Assembly (NCBI RefSeq): GCF_018130465.1
Contig: NZ_JAFCKJ010000006.1
Location: 248,001-312,000, forward strand
Length of the DNA: 64,000 nucleotides
Source: Bradyrhizobium canariense
Lineage (GTDB): Bacteria; Pseudomonadota; Alphaproteobacteria; Rhizobiales; Xanthobacteraceae
Direction of reading: 5' to 3'
Shown: positions 1-9,067 of the stretch, one piece after another
Layout: every line of letters begins with the position of its first letter
How positions within the stretch are numbered: the first letter of the stretch is position 1
Made by a program: the position numbers and the translations under genes
The notes under the pieces: model-generated
What the model was told of the DNA's origin: nothing
Databases searched by the model: none
Seen by the model: the letters and a program-made list of their open reading frames with translations, nothing else

Positions 1-1
1 C

Positions 2-127
2 GTGGTCGCGGACGAGCAGAGCACGATCGATCTCTACTTTCGCTGGGGCCTGATCAAGCAGAAGCTCGATGCGGCCGAGATCGTGGACCGCTCCTTCTCG
101 GATGCGATTGCGAAGGCGGTGTTGTAG
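2..127 (+). CDS. ABC transporter solute-binding protein, C-terminal end (partial)
   Basis: The window opens inside a reading frame of 41 codons that ends at a TAG at 125-127. The translated tail contains TIDLYFRWGLIKQKLD, which resembles the C-terminus of periplasmic binding proteins of the nitrate/sulfonate/taurine (SsuA/NMT1-like) type, where a 'Y-x-x-GLI' segment near the end is common. Only the last ~40 residues are present, so substrate and transporter cannot be named. Any partner permease and ATPase genes would lie upstream, outside the window. The assignment is tentative. Confidence 0.4.
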   Translation: MVADEQSTIDLYFRWGLIKQKLDAAEIVDRSFSDAIAKAVL

Positions 128-130
128 GCC

Positions 131-270
131 TCTCGTGTCCCGGACGCGCTGCAGCGTGCAACGCTGCTGCGCAGAGCCGGGACCCATGCCACACAGAACA
201 CACTCTCGGTTAGATGGGCTCCGGCTCTGCGGCGCACCACTGTGTGATGCGCCGCGTCCGGGGCACGAGA
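131..270. repeat. Rhizobial-type palindromic repeat pair (56-bp inverted arms)
   Basis: Two 56-bp arms (131-186 and 215-270) are inverted copies of each other around a 28-bp spacer. They begin and end with TCTCGTG and CACGAGA and share the core CCGGACGCG. Each arm also contains its own internal hairpin (CAGCGTGCAACGCTG in the left, CGGCGCA...TGCGCCG in the right). The arms differ mainly in the hairpin tips, with stems preserved by paired changes. This is the look of a dispersed REP/BIME-type element. It occupies most of the 128-453 intergenic stretch, which otherwise holds only the upstream region of the gene at 454. Confidence 0.8.
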
Positions 271-453
271 CCTCACAAACATTCAAGCGTCCGTGAAGCG
301 GAAAGACCGCGTTCCAATTCAAGCCGCTTCTTCGATACGTTCCTTCTGCATTTTCCGCTCGCGACAATACCCTCATTGCTATTTGCATCTCCCCCTTGCA
401 CGACGCTCGATCCCGGCAAAAGTCATAACGACGACCACATCGGGAGACCGGCC

Positions 454-1299
454 ATGGGCCTGCAAGAAACAAAAATCGAATCGCTTCCCTTCGTCACCGC
501 TGAACTGAACTATCTGGCACCGGTTTCTGGCAAACCGCGCACCTACGCCTTCGATCCACCGCCTGGCGAGCCCAAAAGCACGTCGCTGCCGGAGCCGCAT
601 CAGGTTCCGATCTTCGATGCGCGCCTGATCGCGCAAAATTTCTCGCTCGACCGCGAAGGCTTTGCGTTGGTGCGGCATCCAACCCAGGTGAAGGACTTCA
701 GCAACGACGAAGAGGTGAAGGCGGTCTACTATCCCGCCGTCGAGGCCTTCCTGCGCGCAACGCTGAAAGCCGATCGCGTTGTCATCTTCGACCATACCGT
801 GCGCAGGCGCGTCGAGGGCGCTGCGGACATTCGCCACGGTGGCCCGCGTCAGCCGGCAACGCGCGTCCACGTCGACCAGACCGCCGTCTCGGGCGCCAAC
901 CGCGTGCGCGAACATCTGCCCGATGAGGCCGAGGAGTTGCTGAAAGGCCGCGTCCAGGTGATCAATCTGTGGCGGCCGATCCGCGGTCCGCTACGAGATT
1001 CGCCGCTCGCGATGGCTGACGGCACGACGGTGGTGCCCGACGATCTCGTCGCCTCCGATCTGATCTATCCCAACCGTCGCGGCGAGACTTATTCGGTGAA
1101 ATACAATCCAAACCATCGCTGGTTCTATTTTCCCGAGATGACGGCCGAGGAAGCGTTGCTGCTCAAGTGTTACGATTCCGCAACCGATGGCCGCACGCGC
1201 TTCGGGCCCCACACGGCATTCGTCGATCCGACCACGCCGTCGGATGCGGCGCCGCGCGAAAGCATCGAGGTCCGCACACTGGTCTTTCACAAACAGTAA
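454..1299 (+). CDS. CmcJ/NvfI family putative Fe(II)-dependent oxidoreductase
   Basis: This 281-residue soluble protein has no signal peptide. The sequence resembles the CmcJ/NvfI (AsaB-like) family, thought to be related to 2-oxoglutarate/Fe(II) hydroxylases. Visible support is an H-x-D pair in RVHVDQT (H139, D141), the block NPNHRWFYFP at ~219-228, and a distal histidine in FGPHTAF (H253), followed by arginines near 268-274 that could bind a co-substrate. The ATG at 454 was chosen because GGGAGA sits 7 nt upstream; an upstream in-frame extension runs through the repeat element and is not credible. The substrate is unknown. Fungal relatives act in secondary metabolism, while bacterial ones are mostly uncharacterised. 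Confidence 0.6.
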   Translation: MGLQETKIESLPFVTAELNYLAPVSGKPRTYAFDPPPGEPKSTSLPEPHQVPIFDARLIAQNFSLDREGFALVRHPTQVKDFSNDEEVKAVYYPAVEAFLRATLKADRVVIFDHTVRRRVEGAADIRHGGPRQPATRVHVDQTAVSGANRVREHLPDEAEELLKGRVQVINLWRPIRGPLRDSPLAMADGTTVVPDDLVASDLIYPNRRGETYSVKYNPNHRWFYFPEMTAEEALLLKCYDSATDGRTRFGPHTAFVDPTTPSDAAPRESIEVRTLVFHKQ

Positions 1300-1312
1300 C
1301 AATGTGTGATGG

Positions 1313-1337
1313 CACTGCCGGGCGCGGCCCGGCAGTG
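1313..1337 (+). terminator. Hairpin after the CmcJ-like gene
   Basis: A perfect 10-bp stem (CACTGCCGGG / CCCGGCAGTG) with a 5-nt loop lies 14 bp after the stop at 1299. No T-run follows, so it may act as a weak terminator or as mRNA 3'-end protection. Confidence 0.5.
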
Positions 1338-1401
1338 GCTTGGAACCTCGGGGAACTGGGAACGATTGTAGCGTCGGGCAGGGCCAACCCGGAGCGGTGC
1401 C

Positions 1402-1716
1402 GTGCGAGGACAGACCACGCTATTTTGTTGCCTTGCGACTTTTTCGCTTTCAGCCTTTTCAGTTGCTCACGCCGAAAGCGGACTTGCTTCTTACTACGGA
1501 TACGGAAAGGCGGGCAAAGGCAGCGAGTTGACCTGCGCGCACCGGACGCGCCCCTTCGGAAGCGTGTTGAGGGTGTCCTACGGGAGCCGCTCGATTCAAT
1601 GCCGCGTCAACGATCGCGGCCCGTTCATCCGCGGCCGGATCGTTGACCTCTCCGTTCCCGCCGCCCGCGCGCTGGGCATGATGAGCGCCGGCGTGGTGCG
1701 GGTCTCGGTGGAATAG
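1402..1716 (+). CDS. RlpA-like double-psi beta-barrel protein, exported
   Basis: The protein has 104 residues: a signal peptide (hydrophobic stretch ending in ...SVAHA, ~23 residues), then a single RlpA-like double-psi beta-barrel. Diagnostic blocks are SGLASYYG near the mature N-terminus, CAHRTRPFGSVLRV, and the signature RVNDRGPFIRGRIVDLS. RlpA proteins are lytic transglycosylases acting on peptidoglycan. This one is only the core domain, without the SPOR domain of E. coli RlpA. Two cysteines in the mature part could form a periplasmic disulfide. The start is GTG, supported by GGAG 7 nt upstream. Enzymatic activity is inferred from family only. Confidence 0.75.
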   Translation: MRGQTTLFCCLATFSLSAFSVAHAESGLASYYGYGKAGKGSELTCAHRTRPFGSVLRVSYGSRSIQCRVNDRGPFIRGRIVDLSVPAARALGMMSAGVVRVSVE

Positions 1717-1764
1717 GCCTGCCAGCGCGCTATAGTGCCGTCCGAAGCAAGGGGAAGGGGCACT

Positions 1765-2934
1765 ATGTCCAGGATCAGGGTGGGACTCGTCGGCTGCGGC
1801 TTCGTGTCGGAGCTGCACATGTATGCGTTCCGGCGCGTCTATGGAGTGGATGTCGAAGTCGCGGCAGTCGCTGCGCGTGGAGACCACGTCGTCGAATTTG
1901 CGCACCGCCACCAGATCCCACGGGTCTATCGCAGCTTCGCCGAGCTCATCGCAGACCGCGGGCTCGATGTCATCGACATCTGCACGCCGCCCAATCTGCA
2001 TGCGGGGATGATCGTCGCCGCCATGCAGGCCGGCAAGCACGTGATCTGCGAAAAGCCGTTCGCCGGCTATTTCGGCCGCGACGGCGACCGGCAGCCGATC
2101 GGCAAGCATGTGCCGAAGGCGCTGATGTATGAGCGCGTGCTGGAGGAGATGGACGCCACGCGTGCCGCGATCGAGCGCACCGGAAAGCTCTTCATGTATG
2201 CCGAGGACTGGATCTACGCACCGGCCGTGACCAAGACCGCGGAGATCATCAAGGCGACGAAAGACAAAATCCTGTTCATGAAGGGCGAGGAGAGCCATTC
2301 CGGCTCGCATGCGGCGCATGCCGCGCAATGGGCGATGACTGGCGGCGGCTCGCTGATCCGGATGGGCTGCCATCCGCTTTCCGCCGTGCTTTATCTCAAG
2401 CAGGTCGAGGCCAAGGCGCGCGGCGAAACCATCCGCGTCGCCAGCGTCAGCGGCGATGTCGGCAACGTCACGGCCGTCCTGAAGCCGGAGGAGCGCACCT
2501 ACATCAAGGCCAATCCGGTCGACGTCGAGGATTGGGGCACGCTGACCGCAACGTTTTCGGACGGCACCAAGGCCACCGTGTTCTCCGGCGACATGATCAT
2601 GGGCGGCGTGCGCAATCTGATCGAGACCTATACGTCAGGCGGCTCGCTGTTCGCCAACATCACCCCGAACACGCATCTGATGAGCTACCAGACCTCCGAG
2701 GAGAAGCTCGCCTCCGTCTACATCACCGAAAAAGTCGACCGCAAGACCGGCTGGCAATATGTCTGCCTCGAAGAGGAGTGGACGCGCGGCTACTTGCAGG
2801 AGATCCAGGACTTCATGGAATGCGCCGCGACGGGGCGGCAGCCGCTGTCGGATCTGGCGCTGGCGTACGAGACGATCAAGGTGAACTACGCCGGCTATTG
2901 GGCGGCGGAGGAGGGGCGGCGGGTGGTGTTGTAG
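1765..2934 (+). CDS. Gfo/Idh/MocA family NAD(P)-dependent oxidoreductase
   Basis: This 389-residue cytoplasmic dehydrogenase has an N-terminal Rossmann fold (VGLVGCGFVSELH, residues 6-18, giving GxGxxS). The family EKP motif lies in HVICEKPF (residues 92-99). A C-terminal alpha/beta substrate domain follows. The family oxidises or reduces sugars, inositols and related polyols; the substrate cannot be read here. The ATG at 1765 follows an AAGGGGAAGGGG Shine-Dalgarno. Length is typical. The gene stands alone, 48 bp after the RlpA-like gene, and may share its transcript. Confidence 0.85.
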   Translation: MSRIRVGLVGCGFVSELHMYAFRRVYGVDVEVAAVAARGDHVVEFAHRHQIPRVYRSFAELIADRGLDVIDICTPPNLHAGMIVAAMQAGKHVICEKPFAGYFGRDGDRQPIGKHVPKALMYERVLEEMDATRAAIERTGKLFMYAEDWIYAPAVTKTAEIIKATKDKILFMKGEESHSGSHAAHAAQWAMTGGGSLIRMGCHPLSAVLYLKQVEAKARGETIRVASVSGDVGNVTAVLKPEERTYIKANPVDVEDWGTLTATFSDGTKATVFSGDMIMGGVRNLIETYTSGGSLFANITPNTHLMSYQTSEEKLASVYITEKVDRKTGWQYVCLEEEWTRGYLQEIQDFMECAATGRQPLSDLALAYETIKVNYAGYWAAEEGRRVVL

Positions 2935-3008
2935 CGAGCGCTCTTACCGCCGGTACTCGCCAATGCTTCTCCCACGAGTGAAAGGGGAAGTCCGAGCGAT
3001 ACTGTCGC

Positions 3009-3095
3009 CTACCAGGCTCCGACGGCCATCATGATCACAATGGTCATGCAAGAGAGGCAGGCGATCGACGCGGTATAGAATTCGGGTGTGTTCAA
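3009..3095 (-). CDS. Micro-ORF: 28-residue single-span membrane protein
   Basis: On the minus strand a perfect AGGAGG (complement of 3101-3106) lies 5 nt before a TTG start at 3095. It opens a 28-codon frame, MNTPEFYTASIACLSCMTIV then IMMAVGAW, ending in TAG at 3009. A short polar N-terminus is followed by ~20 hydrophobic residues with two cysteines, so it should be a single-pass inner-membrane peptide. Its size and build resemble small accessory subunits (CydX- or KdpF-like), but no partner gene is adjacent and no family is recognised. The exact ribosome-binding site and clean frame make it more than chance. Confidence 0.55.
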   Translation of the reverse strand: MNTPEFYTASIACLSCMTIVIMMAVGAW

Positions 3096-3153
3096 TGTTG
3101 CCTCCTGAAAAACTGCTCGCTTCCTGAAATGTTGCCGACGCCAGGAGAGGCGT

Positions 3154-3348
3154 CTATTTCTTGACACGCTTCAGCTCTGCCTCGTGCGAAGCGTCTGTCT
3201 CGCCAACGCCGTCCGGATCAGAGCGATTGTCCGCTGCCTGCAAGAGTTCGGGATGCTTGCCCGTGAGCAGAAGCTGTTTGCGCATCTCGGCGAGGCGGGC
3301 GCGGCAAAATTCCTTGTAGAGCAATTCGAATATGGCGGGCATTTTCAC
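3154..3348 (-). CDS. Small hypothetical protein
   Basis: This is a 64-residue charged protein starting MKMPAIFELLYKEFCRARLA, with an amphipathic N-terminal half and an acidic/lysine-rich tail. The ATG is preceded by GGGGGT 4 nt upstream. I recognise no family. The codon pattern is plausible and no better frame covers the region, but a chance frame cannot be excluded. Confidence 0.4.
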   Translation of the reverse strand: MKMPAIFELLYKEFCRARLAEMRKQLLLTGKHPELLQAADNRSDPDGVGETDASHEAELKRVKK

Positions 3349-3506
3349 CCCCGTCGCTGGAATTCACGATCCGAAGATTGCTGATCTCTGCTGGTTGGCT
3401 CCGCAATGCGAGCCGGTCCTGTGCCTGATGATCGTCGGCCAATAATCGAATTATCGCGTGAAAACAGCGTGAAACGAAACGACGGCGGGTAAGGCAGCAC
3501 CAATAG

Positions 3507-3549
3507 CGAGAGAGAGGTTCGCGCGTCGCGCGAACCTCTCTCTCGTTTT
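3507..3549 (+). terminator. Strong intrinsic terminator-type hairpin
   Basis: A perfect 17-bp stem (507-523 pairs with 529-545 in window kilobase 3) encloses the loop CGTCG and is followed by TTTT on the plus strand. It lies between the small genes at 3009-3348 and the minus-strand binding-protein gene ending at 3600. The T-run favours plus-strand termination, but the hairpin could also end the leftward transcript. Confidence 0.7.
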
Positions 3550-3599
3550 CGCTGGTCTGGCGAGTGAACCGGAAGGAGCGACCGCACGCGGTCGTCGCG

Positions 3600-4910
3600 T
3601 CAGGCTCCGTAAGTCGACCCCTTCGGCAGCGGAAACACCGGGTCTTGCGTCCTGATGTTCGTCGGCCACACCACCGAGATGTGCTCGCCGGCGTTCTGCA
3701 TCACCACCGGCGTCGAGCGCTCGTTCTGGCCGGAGAGCGGCGTGCCCGGCGGGAAGAATTTCACGCCATAGCCCTGGATGGTGCCGCCGGCGGGAATGTC
3801 GACGTCGAGCGCGGCCTTGCGAATGGCCTCGGGCTCGAAGCTGCCGTACTTCTCCTTGGCGACCGGCAGCACGTTGTTGAGCAGCACCCAGGTCTGGTTG
3901 AAACCCATCGAGCAGTGCGGCGGCACGTCAGTGGCGCCGGTCTTGGCCTGGTAGCGCGAGACCATGGTCTTGGTCAGATCGCCGATGCCCGGCGCAAGCT
4001 TGGCGGCATCGAGCAGTTGCGCCGGCACCGGATCGATGTTGCAGAAATTGTCGATGTCGGGGCCGAAGGTCGCGCGCAGCTTGTCGAGCTGGCTGTAGCC
4101 GGCGCCCGCGCCGAACAGCATCTTGAAGCGCAAGCCGCTCTCGCGGGCCTGACGCAGGAACAGGGTGATGTCGGGGTTGTAGCCGGCATGCGAGATCACA
4201 TCGACCTTGGCGCGCTTGAGCTTGGTCACAAGCACCGAGAGGTCGGGCGCGGAAGCCGAATAGCCTTCGCGCATCACCACCTGGATGCCCGCCTGCTTGG
4301 CATAGGCCTCGTCGGCTGCCGCGACGCCGACGCCATAAGGGCCGTCCTCGTGGATTAGCGCAACCTTGACGTCCTTCGGGTCCATGCCGAGCTTGCCTTG
4401 CGCGTGCTCGGCGACGAAGCCCGCGAAGGCCTGGCCGTACTGATCGGAATGGATCTGCGCGCGAAACACATATTGCAGGTTCTTGTCCTTGAACACGGCG
4501 GTCGAGACCGCGGTCGTGATCCAGAGAATCTTCTTCTGCTGCTCGACCTTCGCCGCCATCGGCACAGCATGCGCGCTGGAATAGACGCCGTTGATGATGT
4601 CGATCTTTTCCTGGCTGATCAGCCGCTCGGCCTCGTTGATCGCCACGTCCGCCTTGCTCTGCGAGTCCGCCGCGACCGGCACGATCTTGGTCTTGCCGCC
4701 GATGCCGCCCTTTTCGTTGACGAGGTCGATGGCGATCTGTGCGCCGACCGAGGAGGCGACCGAGCCTCCGGCGGCAAAGGGTCCGGTGAGGTCGTAGATC
4801 AGGCCGATGCGTAAATTCTCGGCTTGCGCCTGGGCCCGTGTCCAATCGAGGCTGAGTGCGGCGGCGGCAGCCGCCGAGCTCTTCAGCAGCTGCCTGCGTG
4901 AAGTCGGCAT
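3600..4910 (-). CDS. ABC transporter solute-binding protein, branched-chain amino acid type, Tat-exported
   Basis: This 436-residue periplasmic binding protein is of the LivK/AmiC-like type (Leu/Ile/Val-binding fold). The N-terminus SRRQLLKSSAAAAAALSL is a twin-arginine signal, implying export in folded form. The mature protein begins ENLRIGLIYDLTGPFAAGG, the classic first strand of the family, and continues with NEKGGIGG and ADSQSKADVAINEAERLI. The ATG at 4910 is chosen over an in-frame upstream codon because GGGAGG stands 6 nt before it and it opens directly on the Tat motif. No permease or ATPase is adjacent, so this is an orphan. The ligand is unknown. Confidence 0.85.
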   Translation of the reverse strand: MPTSRRQLLKSSAAAAAALSLDWTRAQAQAENLRIGLIYDLTGPFAAGGSVASSVGAQIAIDLVNEKGGIGGKTKIVPVAADSQSKADVAINEAERLISQEKIDIINGVYSSAHAVPMAAKVEQQKKILWITTAVSTAVFKDKNLQYVFRAQIHSDQYGQAFAGFVAEHAQGKLGMDPKDVKVALIHEDGPYGVGVAAADEAYAKQAGIQVVMREGYSASAPDLSVLVTKLKRAKVDVISHAGYNPDITLFLRQARESGLRFKMLFGAGAGYSQLDKLRATFGPDIDNFCNIDPVPAQLLDAAKLAPGIGDLTKTMVSRYQAKTGATDVPPHCSMGFNQTWVLLNNVLPVAKEKYGSFEPEAIRKAALDVDIPAGGTIQGYGVKFFPPGTPLSGQNERSTPVVMQNAGEHISVVWPTNIRTQDPVFPLPKGSTYGA

Positions 4911-5096
4911 CCTATCCTCCCTCAAAATCGTTTTATGACTTGGTCTTGTTATCTTTTTTCGAAGTATGGGGAGCGGGGCGGCGGAAAGTCAACATCGCGA
5001 AAGTCGGGGTCTGACCTCTGCGATGCAGAACGCAATTGCGAAATGGGTGACGAGACCGCGCCGGGTGATGATCCAGGCAAAGCCACGAGACCCGCG

Positions 5097-7610
5097 CTAT
5101 TGTTTCAAGCGACGGGCGAGATAGCCAGCGGTCTTCCCGCCGGCCTCGGCGACCTCTCGCGGTGTCCCCGACGCCACGATACGGCCGCCTTCGTCGCCGG
5201 CGCCAGGGCCGAGATCGATGATCCAGTCGCTGTGAGAGACGACATCCATGTCATGCTCGACCACGACCACGCTGTTGCCGGCGTCCACGATACGTTCGAG
5301 CTGGGCGATCAGCCGCTCGACATCCTTGGGATGAAGACCGGTGGTCGGCTCGTCCAGGACATAGAGCGTGTGACCGCGTTGTGGACGCATGAGCTCCGTC
5401 GCGAGCTTGATGCGTTGGGCTTCGCCACCCGACAGTTCGGTGGCGGACTGACCGAGGCGGATATAGCCGAGGCCGACCTCGCGGACGACCGATAGCGACC
5501 GGTTCAGTGTTGCATCTTCGCGGAAGAATTCGAAGGCCTCGTCGACGCGCATCGCCAGCACATCGGCGATGGATTTTCCACGGATCTTCACCTCCAGCGT
5601 CTTGTCGTTGTAACGCGCGCCCTTGCAGGTCGGGCAGGGCGCGTAGACGCTGGGCAGGAACAGAAGCTCGACGCAGACGAATCCTTCGCCTTCGCAGGTG
5701 CTGCATCGGCCTTTCGCGACATTGAAGGAGAAGCGCCCGGCATCGTAGCGGTGGGATTTGGCCTGCGGCGTTGCGGCGAACAATCGCCGGACATGGTCGA
5801 ACAGGCCGGTATAGGTCGCAAGGTTGGATCGCGGCGTGCGGCCGATCGGCTTCTGATCCACCACGACGAGGCGATTGATCTGGTCGAGGCCGGCGACAAT
5901 CTTGCCGCCCAATGTCTCGACCGCGGGTGCCAGGTTGTCGTCGTCGGCATCAGTGGTAAGCGTATGGCCGAGATGCCCGGCCACTGCGTCGACGAGAAAT
6001 TGGCTGATCAGGCTCGATTTACCGGAGCCCGACACGCCGGTCACGCTGGCGAGAACGCCCAGCGGGATATCGACGTCGAGGCCACGAAGATTGTTGCGGG
6101 TCACACCCCGGACCTTCAGGTGCCCCTTCGGCTCGCGGCGGACCGTCGGCAGTGGATTGCGTGGATGCGCGAGATAATGGGCGGTTCGCGATTGCGCGAC
6201 CTCACCGATCCCTGCGGGCGGCCCACTATAGAGAATCAGTCCGCCGCCTTCGCCGGCATCCGGCCCGACGTCCACCAGCCAGTCGGCATGCCTGATCAAT
6301 TCGATCTCGTGCTCGACCACGAAGATTGAATTGCCCGCGCGTTTCAGCCGGTCCAGCGCCCGCAGCAACGCCTCGGTGTCGGCGGGATGCAAGCCTGCGG
6401 ACGGTTCGTCGAGCACGTAGACGACGCCGAACAGGTTGGAGCGGACCTGGGTCGCAAGACGCAGCCGCTGCAACTCGCCCGGCGACAGCGTCGGCGTGCT
6501 GCGCTCGCAAGCGAGATAGCCGAGCCCGAGGTCGAGCAGGACGGCTAACCGCGCCGATAAATCCTCACAGATGCGCCTGGCGACGATGGTCTTCTCCGAT
6601 GCCCCATCCGTCGAAGCCTTCGCGAATGGCTTCATCAATTCTTGCAGCTTCTTGAGCGGCAGATGAGACATCTCAGCGATATTGAGGCCGGCGAATTTGA
6701 CCTTGAGCGCCTCAGGCTTCAATCGCGTGCCGTGGCAGGTCGGGCAGTCCTGGGTGATCATGAATTGCGCGACGCGGCGCTTCATCATCGCACTCTCGGA
6801 CTTGGCATAGGTCTGCATCACGTAGCGCTTGGCGCCGGTGAAAGTGCCCTGATAGCTTGGTTCCTCCTTGCGGCGCAGGGCCCGTTTGACTTCGGCTGCG
6901 TCGTAGCCTGCATAGACCGGAACGGTCGGCTGCTCCTCCGTGAACAGGATCCAGTCGCGGTCCTTCCTGGGCAGCTCACGCCAGGGCTTGTCCACGTCGT
7001 AGCCGAGCGTGGTCAGGATGTCCCGGAGGTTCTGTCCCTGCCAGGCACTCGGCCAGGCCGCGATGGCGCGCTCGCGGATGGTCCTGGTGTCGTCGGGCAC
7101 CATGGACTTTTCGGTGACGTCGAGCATCCTGCCGATACCGTGGCAGGTCGGGCAGGCGCCTTCCGGCGTGTTCGGCGAGAACGATTCCGCATAGAGCATC
7201 TTTTGTCCGCGCGGGTAATCGCCGGCACGGGAATAGAGCATCCTGAGCAGGTTCGAGATGGTGGTCACGCTGCCGACGGACGACCTCGTCGTCGGCGCGC
7301 CGCGCTGCTGCTGCAGCGCTACGGCGGGCGGCAGGCCTTCGATGTCGTCAACCTCCGGGATCTGCATCTGGTGGAACAGCCGTCGCGCGTAAGGCGACAC
7401 CGATTCCAGATATCGACGTTGCGCCTCGGCGTAGATCGTTCCAAAGGCGAGTGAGGATTTCCCTGATCCCGACACGCCCGTGAACACGACGAGGGCGTTG
7501 CGGGGAATGCGGACATCGACGTTCTTGAGGTTGTGCTCGCGCGCGCCCCGCACGCGAACGAAGCCGTCGTCCTGCATCAGGCCATCGGGTTGTCTTGGTC
7601 GGTCGTCCAT
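5097..7610 (-). CDS. UvrA-like ATPase lacking the UvrB-binding domain (UvrA2 type)
   Basis: This 837-residue protein has two ABC ATPase modules: Walker [13 protein letters not shown] (N-terminal) and [12 protein letters not shown] (C-terminal), with signatures [12 protein letters not shown] and [12 protein letters not shown]. Zinc-binding CPTC/CSTC...CPTC motifs are present. It is shorter than canonical UvrA (~940 residues). After [20 protein letters not shown] the chain passes directly to the CPTCHGIG segment, so the UvrB-interaction domain seems absent. That is the architecture of UvrA2/DrrC-like proteins linked to DNA-damage or drug tolerance rather than core nucleotide excision repair. 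The ATG at 7610 follows GGAGGAG. The role is inferred. Confidence 0.85.
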   Translation of the reverse strand: MDDRPRQPDGLMQDDGFVRVRGAREHNLKNVDVRIPRNALVVFTGVSGSGKSSLAFGTIYAEAQRRYLESVSPYARRLFHQMQIPEVDDIEGLPPAVALQQQRGAPTTRSSVGSVTTISNLLRMLYSRAGDYPRGQKMLYAESFSPNTPEGACPTCHGIGRMLDVTEKSMVPDDTRTIRERAIAAWPSAWQGQNLRDILTTLGYDVDKPWRELPRKDRDWILFTEEQPTVPVYAGYDAAEVKRALRRKEEPSYQGTFTGAKRYVMQTYAKSESAMMKRRVAQFMITQDCPTCHGTRLKPEALKVKFAGLNIAEMSHLPLKKLQELMKPFAKASTDGASEKTIVARRICEDLSARLAVLLDLGLGYLACERSTPTLSPGELQRLRLATQVRSNLFGVVYVLDEPSAGLHPADTEALLRALDRLKRAGNSIFVVEHEIELIRHADWLVDVGPDAGEGGGLILYSGPPAGIGEVAQSRTAHYLAHPRNPLPTVRREPKGHLKVRGVTRNNLRGLDVDIPLGVLASVTGVSGSGKSSLISQFLVDAVAGHLGHTLTTDADDDNLAPAVETLGGKIVAGLDQINRLVVVDQKPIGRTPRSNLATYTGLFDHVRRLFAATPQAKSHRYDAGRFSFNVAKGRCSTCEGEGFVCVELLFLPSVYAPCPTCKGARYNDKTLEVKIRGKSIADVLAMRVDEAFEFFREDATLNRSLSVVREVGLGYIRLGQSATELSGGEAQRIKLATELMRPQRGHTLYVLDEPTTGLHPKDVERLIAQLERIVDAGNSVVVVEHDMDVVSHSDWIIDLGPGAGDEGGRIVASGTPREVAEAGGKTAGYLARRLKQ

Positions 7611-7702
7611 CTGGCTCCTCCAGCCGCACATGGGAGGTTAACGGCAGGATCGCAGGATGGGTCCTCCGATGCCAGCGTACCAGTTGCGTTCTGCACAAAG
7701 CG

Positions 7703-7734
7703 AAGGCCCGTCGGCGGTTGCCGCGACGGGCCTT
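7703..7734 (-). terminator. Terminator hairpin of the Liv operon
   Basis: An 11-bp stem (AAGGCCCGTCG / CGACGGGCCTT) lies ~50 bp downstream of the stop of the minus-strand binding-protein gene at 7785. It is placed where leftward transcription should end before the uvrA2-like gene. Confidence 0.65.
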
Positions 7735-7784
7735 GCAAGGGGGATGGAGGCGCGCGGTACCGAGCCGGCGCCCGGCCCGACGTG

Positions 7785-9026
7785 TTACTGCGACAGCTTG
7801 ACGAAGCTCGGAAACTTCAGCTTGCCCTCCGCGATCTTCTCGGGCCAGACCACGACCTGCTTTGAGTCCTGCCACTGGAACACCAGACCGGATACCGTCG
7901 TCGGACCGGACTTGATGCCGTGGGTGAACTCGTCGTCCTTGCCGTAGAACTGGATGCGGCCGATCGTGCCCTCGTAGTCGGTCTTTTCGAGTTCAGTGAC
8001 CATCTTGTCAGGATCGGTCGAGCCCGCACGCTTGATCGCCTCGGTGATGAAGTAGACCTCGTCATAGGCGGTGTAGCCGGTATAGGCCGGCGGCGAGCCG
8101 AACTTGGCCTTGAAGGCGGCCGCGAACGGCTTCGTCTTGGAGGTCACGGCGACATCGGGCGTTGCCACCGCCAGCGAGGGGACGCCGTCGGCGGCGCCAT
8201 TGGTATCCTTCCAGAAGGTCGGGCTCAGCGCCTGCGCGCTGATGCCGAACATCGGGATCGGCACCTGCTGGTTCTTCCACTGCACGGTCGGCTGCACGCC
8301 GACATGCGAGATGCCGGTGACGATCACGTCGGGCTTCTTGGCCTCGATATTGTTGAAGATCGGCGTGAAGTCTGTGGTGTCAGGCGAGAACCGCACGTGC
8401 TCGACGACCTTGAGGCCCGCTTTCGGAAGACAGGCCTCGTAGCCGACGTCGAGCGGCTTGGTCCATGCGGCGTCCTCGCTCATGATCGCGACCGTCTTGA
8501 ACTTGAGCTTGTCGACCAGCAGGTCCTTGGCGGCGTCGCAGACGAGCTGGGCCTGGGCTGCCGAGGTCAGATAGCCGTGGAAGGTGTACTTGTTTTTCTC
8601 GTAGTCGTTATGGATCGCCTTGGTGATCTCGTTCGAGGCGGCACCGGGGGTGATCAGCGGCATCTTCAGCCGCGCCGCCCAGGGTTCGAGCGCCAGCACG
8701 ACCTCGCTGATATAGCTCGCGATCACGGCCGACACCTTGTCCTCGCTCACCGCGCGCTGGAACGCACGCACCGAGTCGGCCGATGAGCTCTTGTTGTCGT
8801 AGGTCACGATCTCGATCTTGCGGCCGAGAATGCCACCCTTGGCGTTGATCTCGTCGGCGGCGATCTGCGCGCCGCCGGGCGTCGCGGCACCTGCGATCGA
8901 CTGCACCTCGGCGATGACGCCGATCTTGATGGGGGCGTTCGACTGCGCGTAGGCGGGAGCAGCGAGGCATAGCGCCAGCGCGGAGGCGAGGAGGAAGCTG
9001 CTGCTCAAATTCGTCGAAGGTCGCAT
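7785..9026 (-). CDS. Branched-chain amino acid-type ABC solute-binding protein (paralogue 1)
   Basis: This 413-residue periplasmic protein has a Sec signal peptide (hydrophobic core, cleavage after ...APAYA) and the LivK-type fold, starting APIKIGVIAEVQSIAG. It shares long identical blocks with the protein at 12441-13685 (SEDAAWTKPLD, SPDTTDFTPIFN, SHVGVQPTVQWKNQQVPIPM), so the two are paralogues bracketing one permease/ATPase set. The ATG at 9026 has a weak AAGGGAAA upstream. It begins 41 bp after the fused ATPase gene, so it is probably the last gene of the same leftward operon. The ligand is not readable. Confidence 0.88.
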   Translation of the reverse strand: MRPSTNLSSSFLLASALALCLAAPAYAQSNAPIKIGVIAEVQSIAGAATPGGAQIAADEINAKGGILGRKIEIVTYDNKSSSADSVRAFQRAVSEDKVSAVIASYISEVVLALEPWAARLKMPLITPGAASNEITKAIHNDYEKNKYTFHGYLTSAAQAQLVCDAAKDLLVDKLKFKTVAIMSEDAAWTKPLDVGYEACLPKAGLKVVEHVRFSPDTTDFTPIFNNIEAKKPDVIVTGISHVGVQPTVQWKNQQVPIPMFGISAQALSPTFWKDTNGAADGVPSLAVATPDVAVTSKTKPFAAAFKAKFGSPPAYTGYTAYDEVYFITEAIKRAGSTDPDKMVTELEKTDYEGTIGRIQFYGKDDEFTHGIKSGPTTVSGLVFQWQDSKQVVVWPEKIAEGKLKFPSFVKLSQ

Positions 9027-9067
9027 GGTCGTTTCCCTTTGCTTGTTTTGTTGTTGATATGCGCGAA

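Noticed and set aside
214-453. N-terminal extension of the CmcJ-like protein
   Set aside because: It translates the palindromic repeat arm and ignores the well-placed ribosome-binding site at 442-446.
6642-7454. Plus-strand frame opposite the uvrA2-like gene
   Set aside because: Antisense shadow; conserved UvrA motifs are on the other strand.
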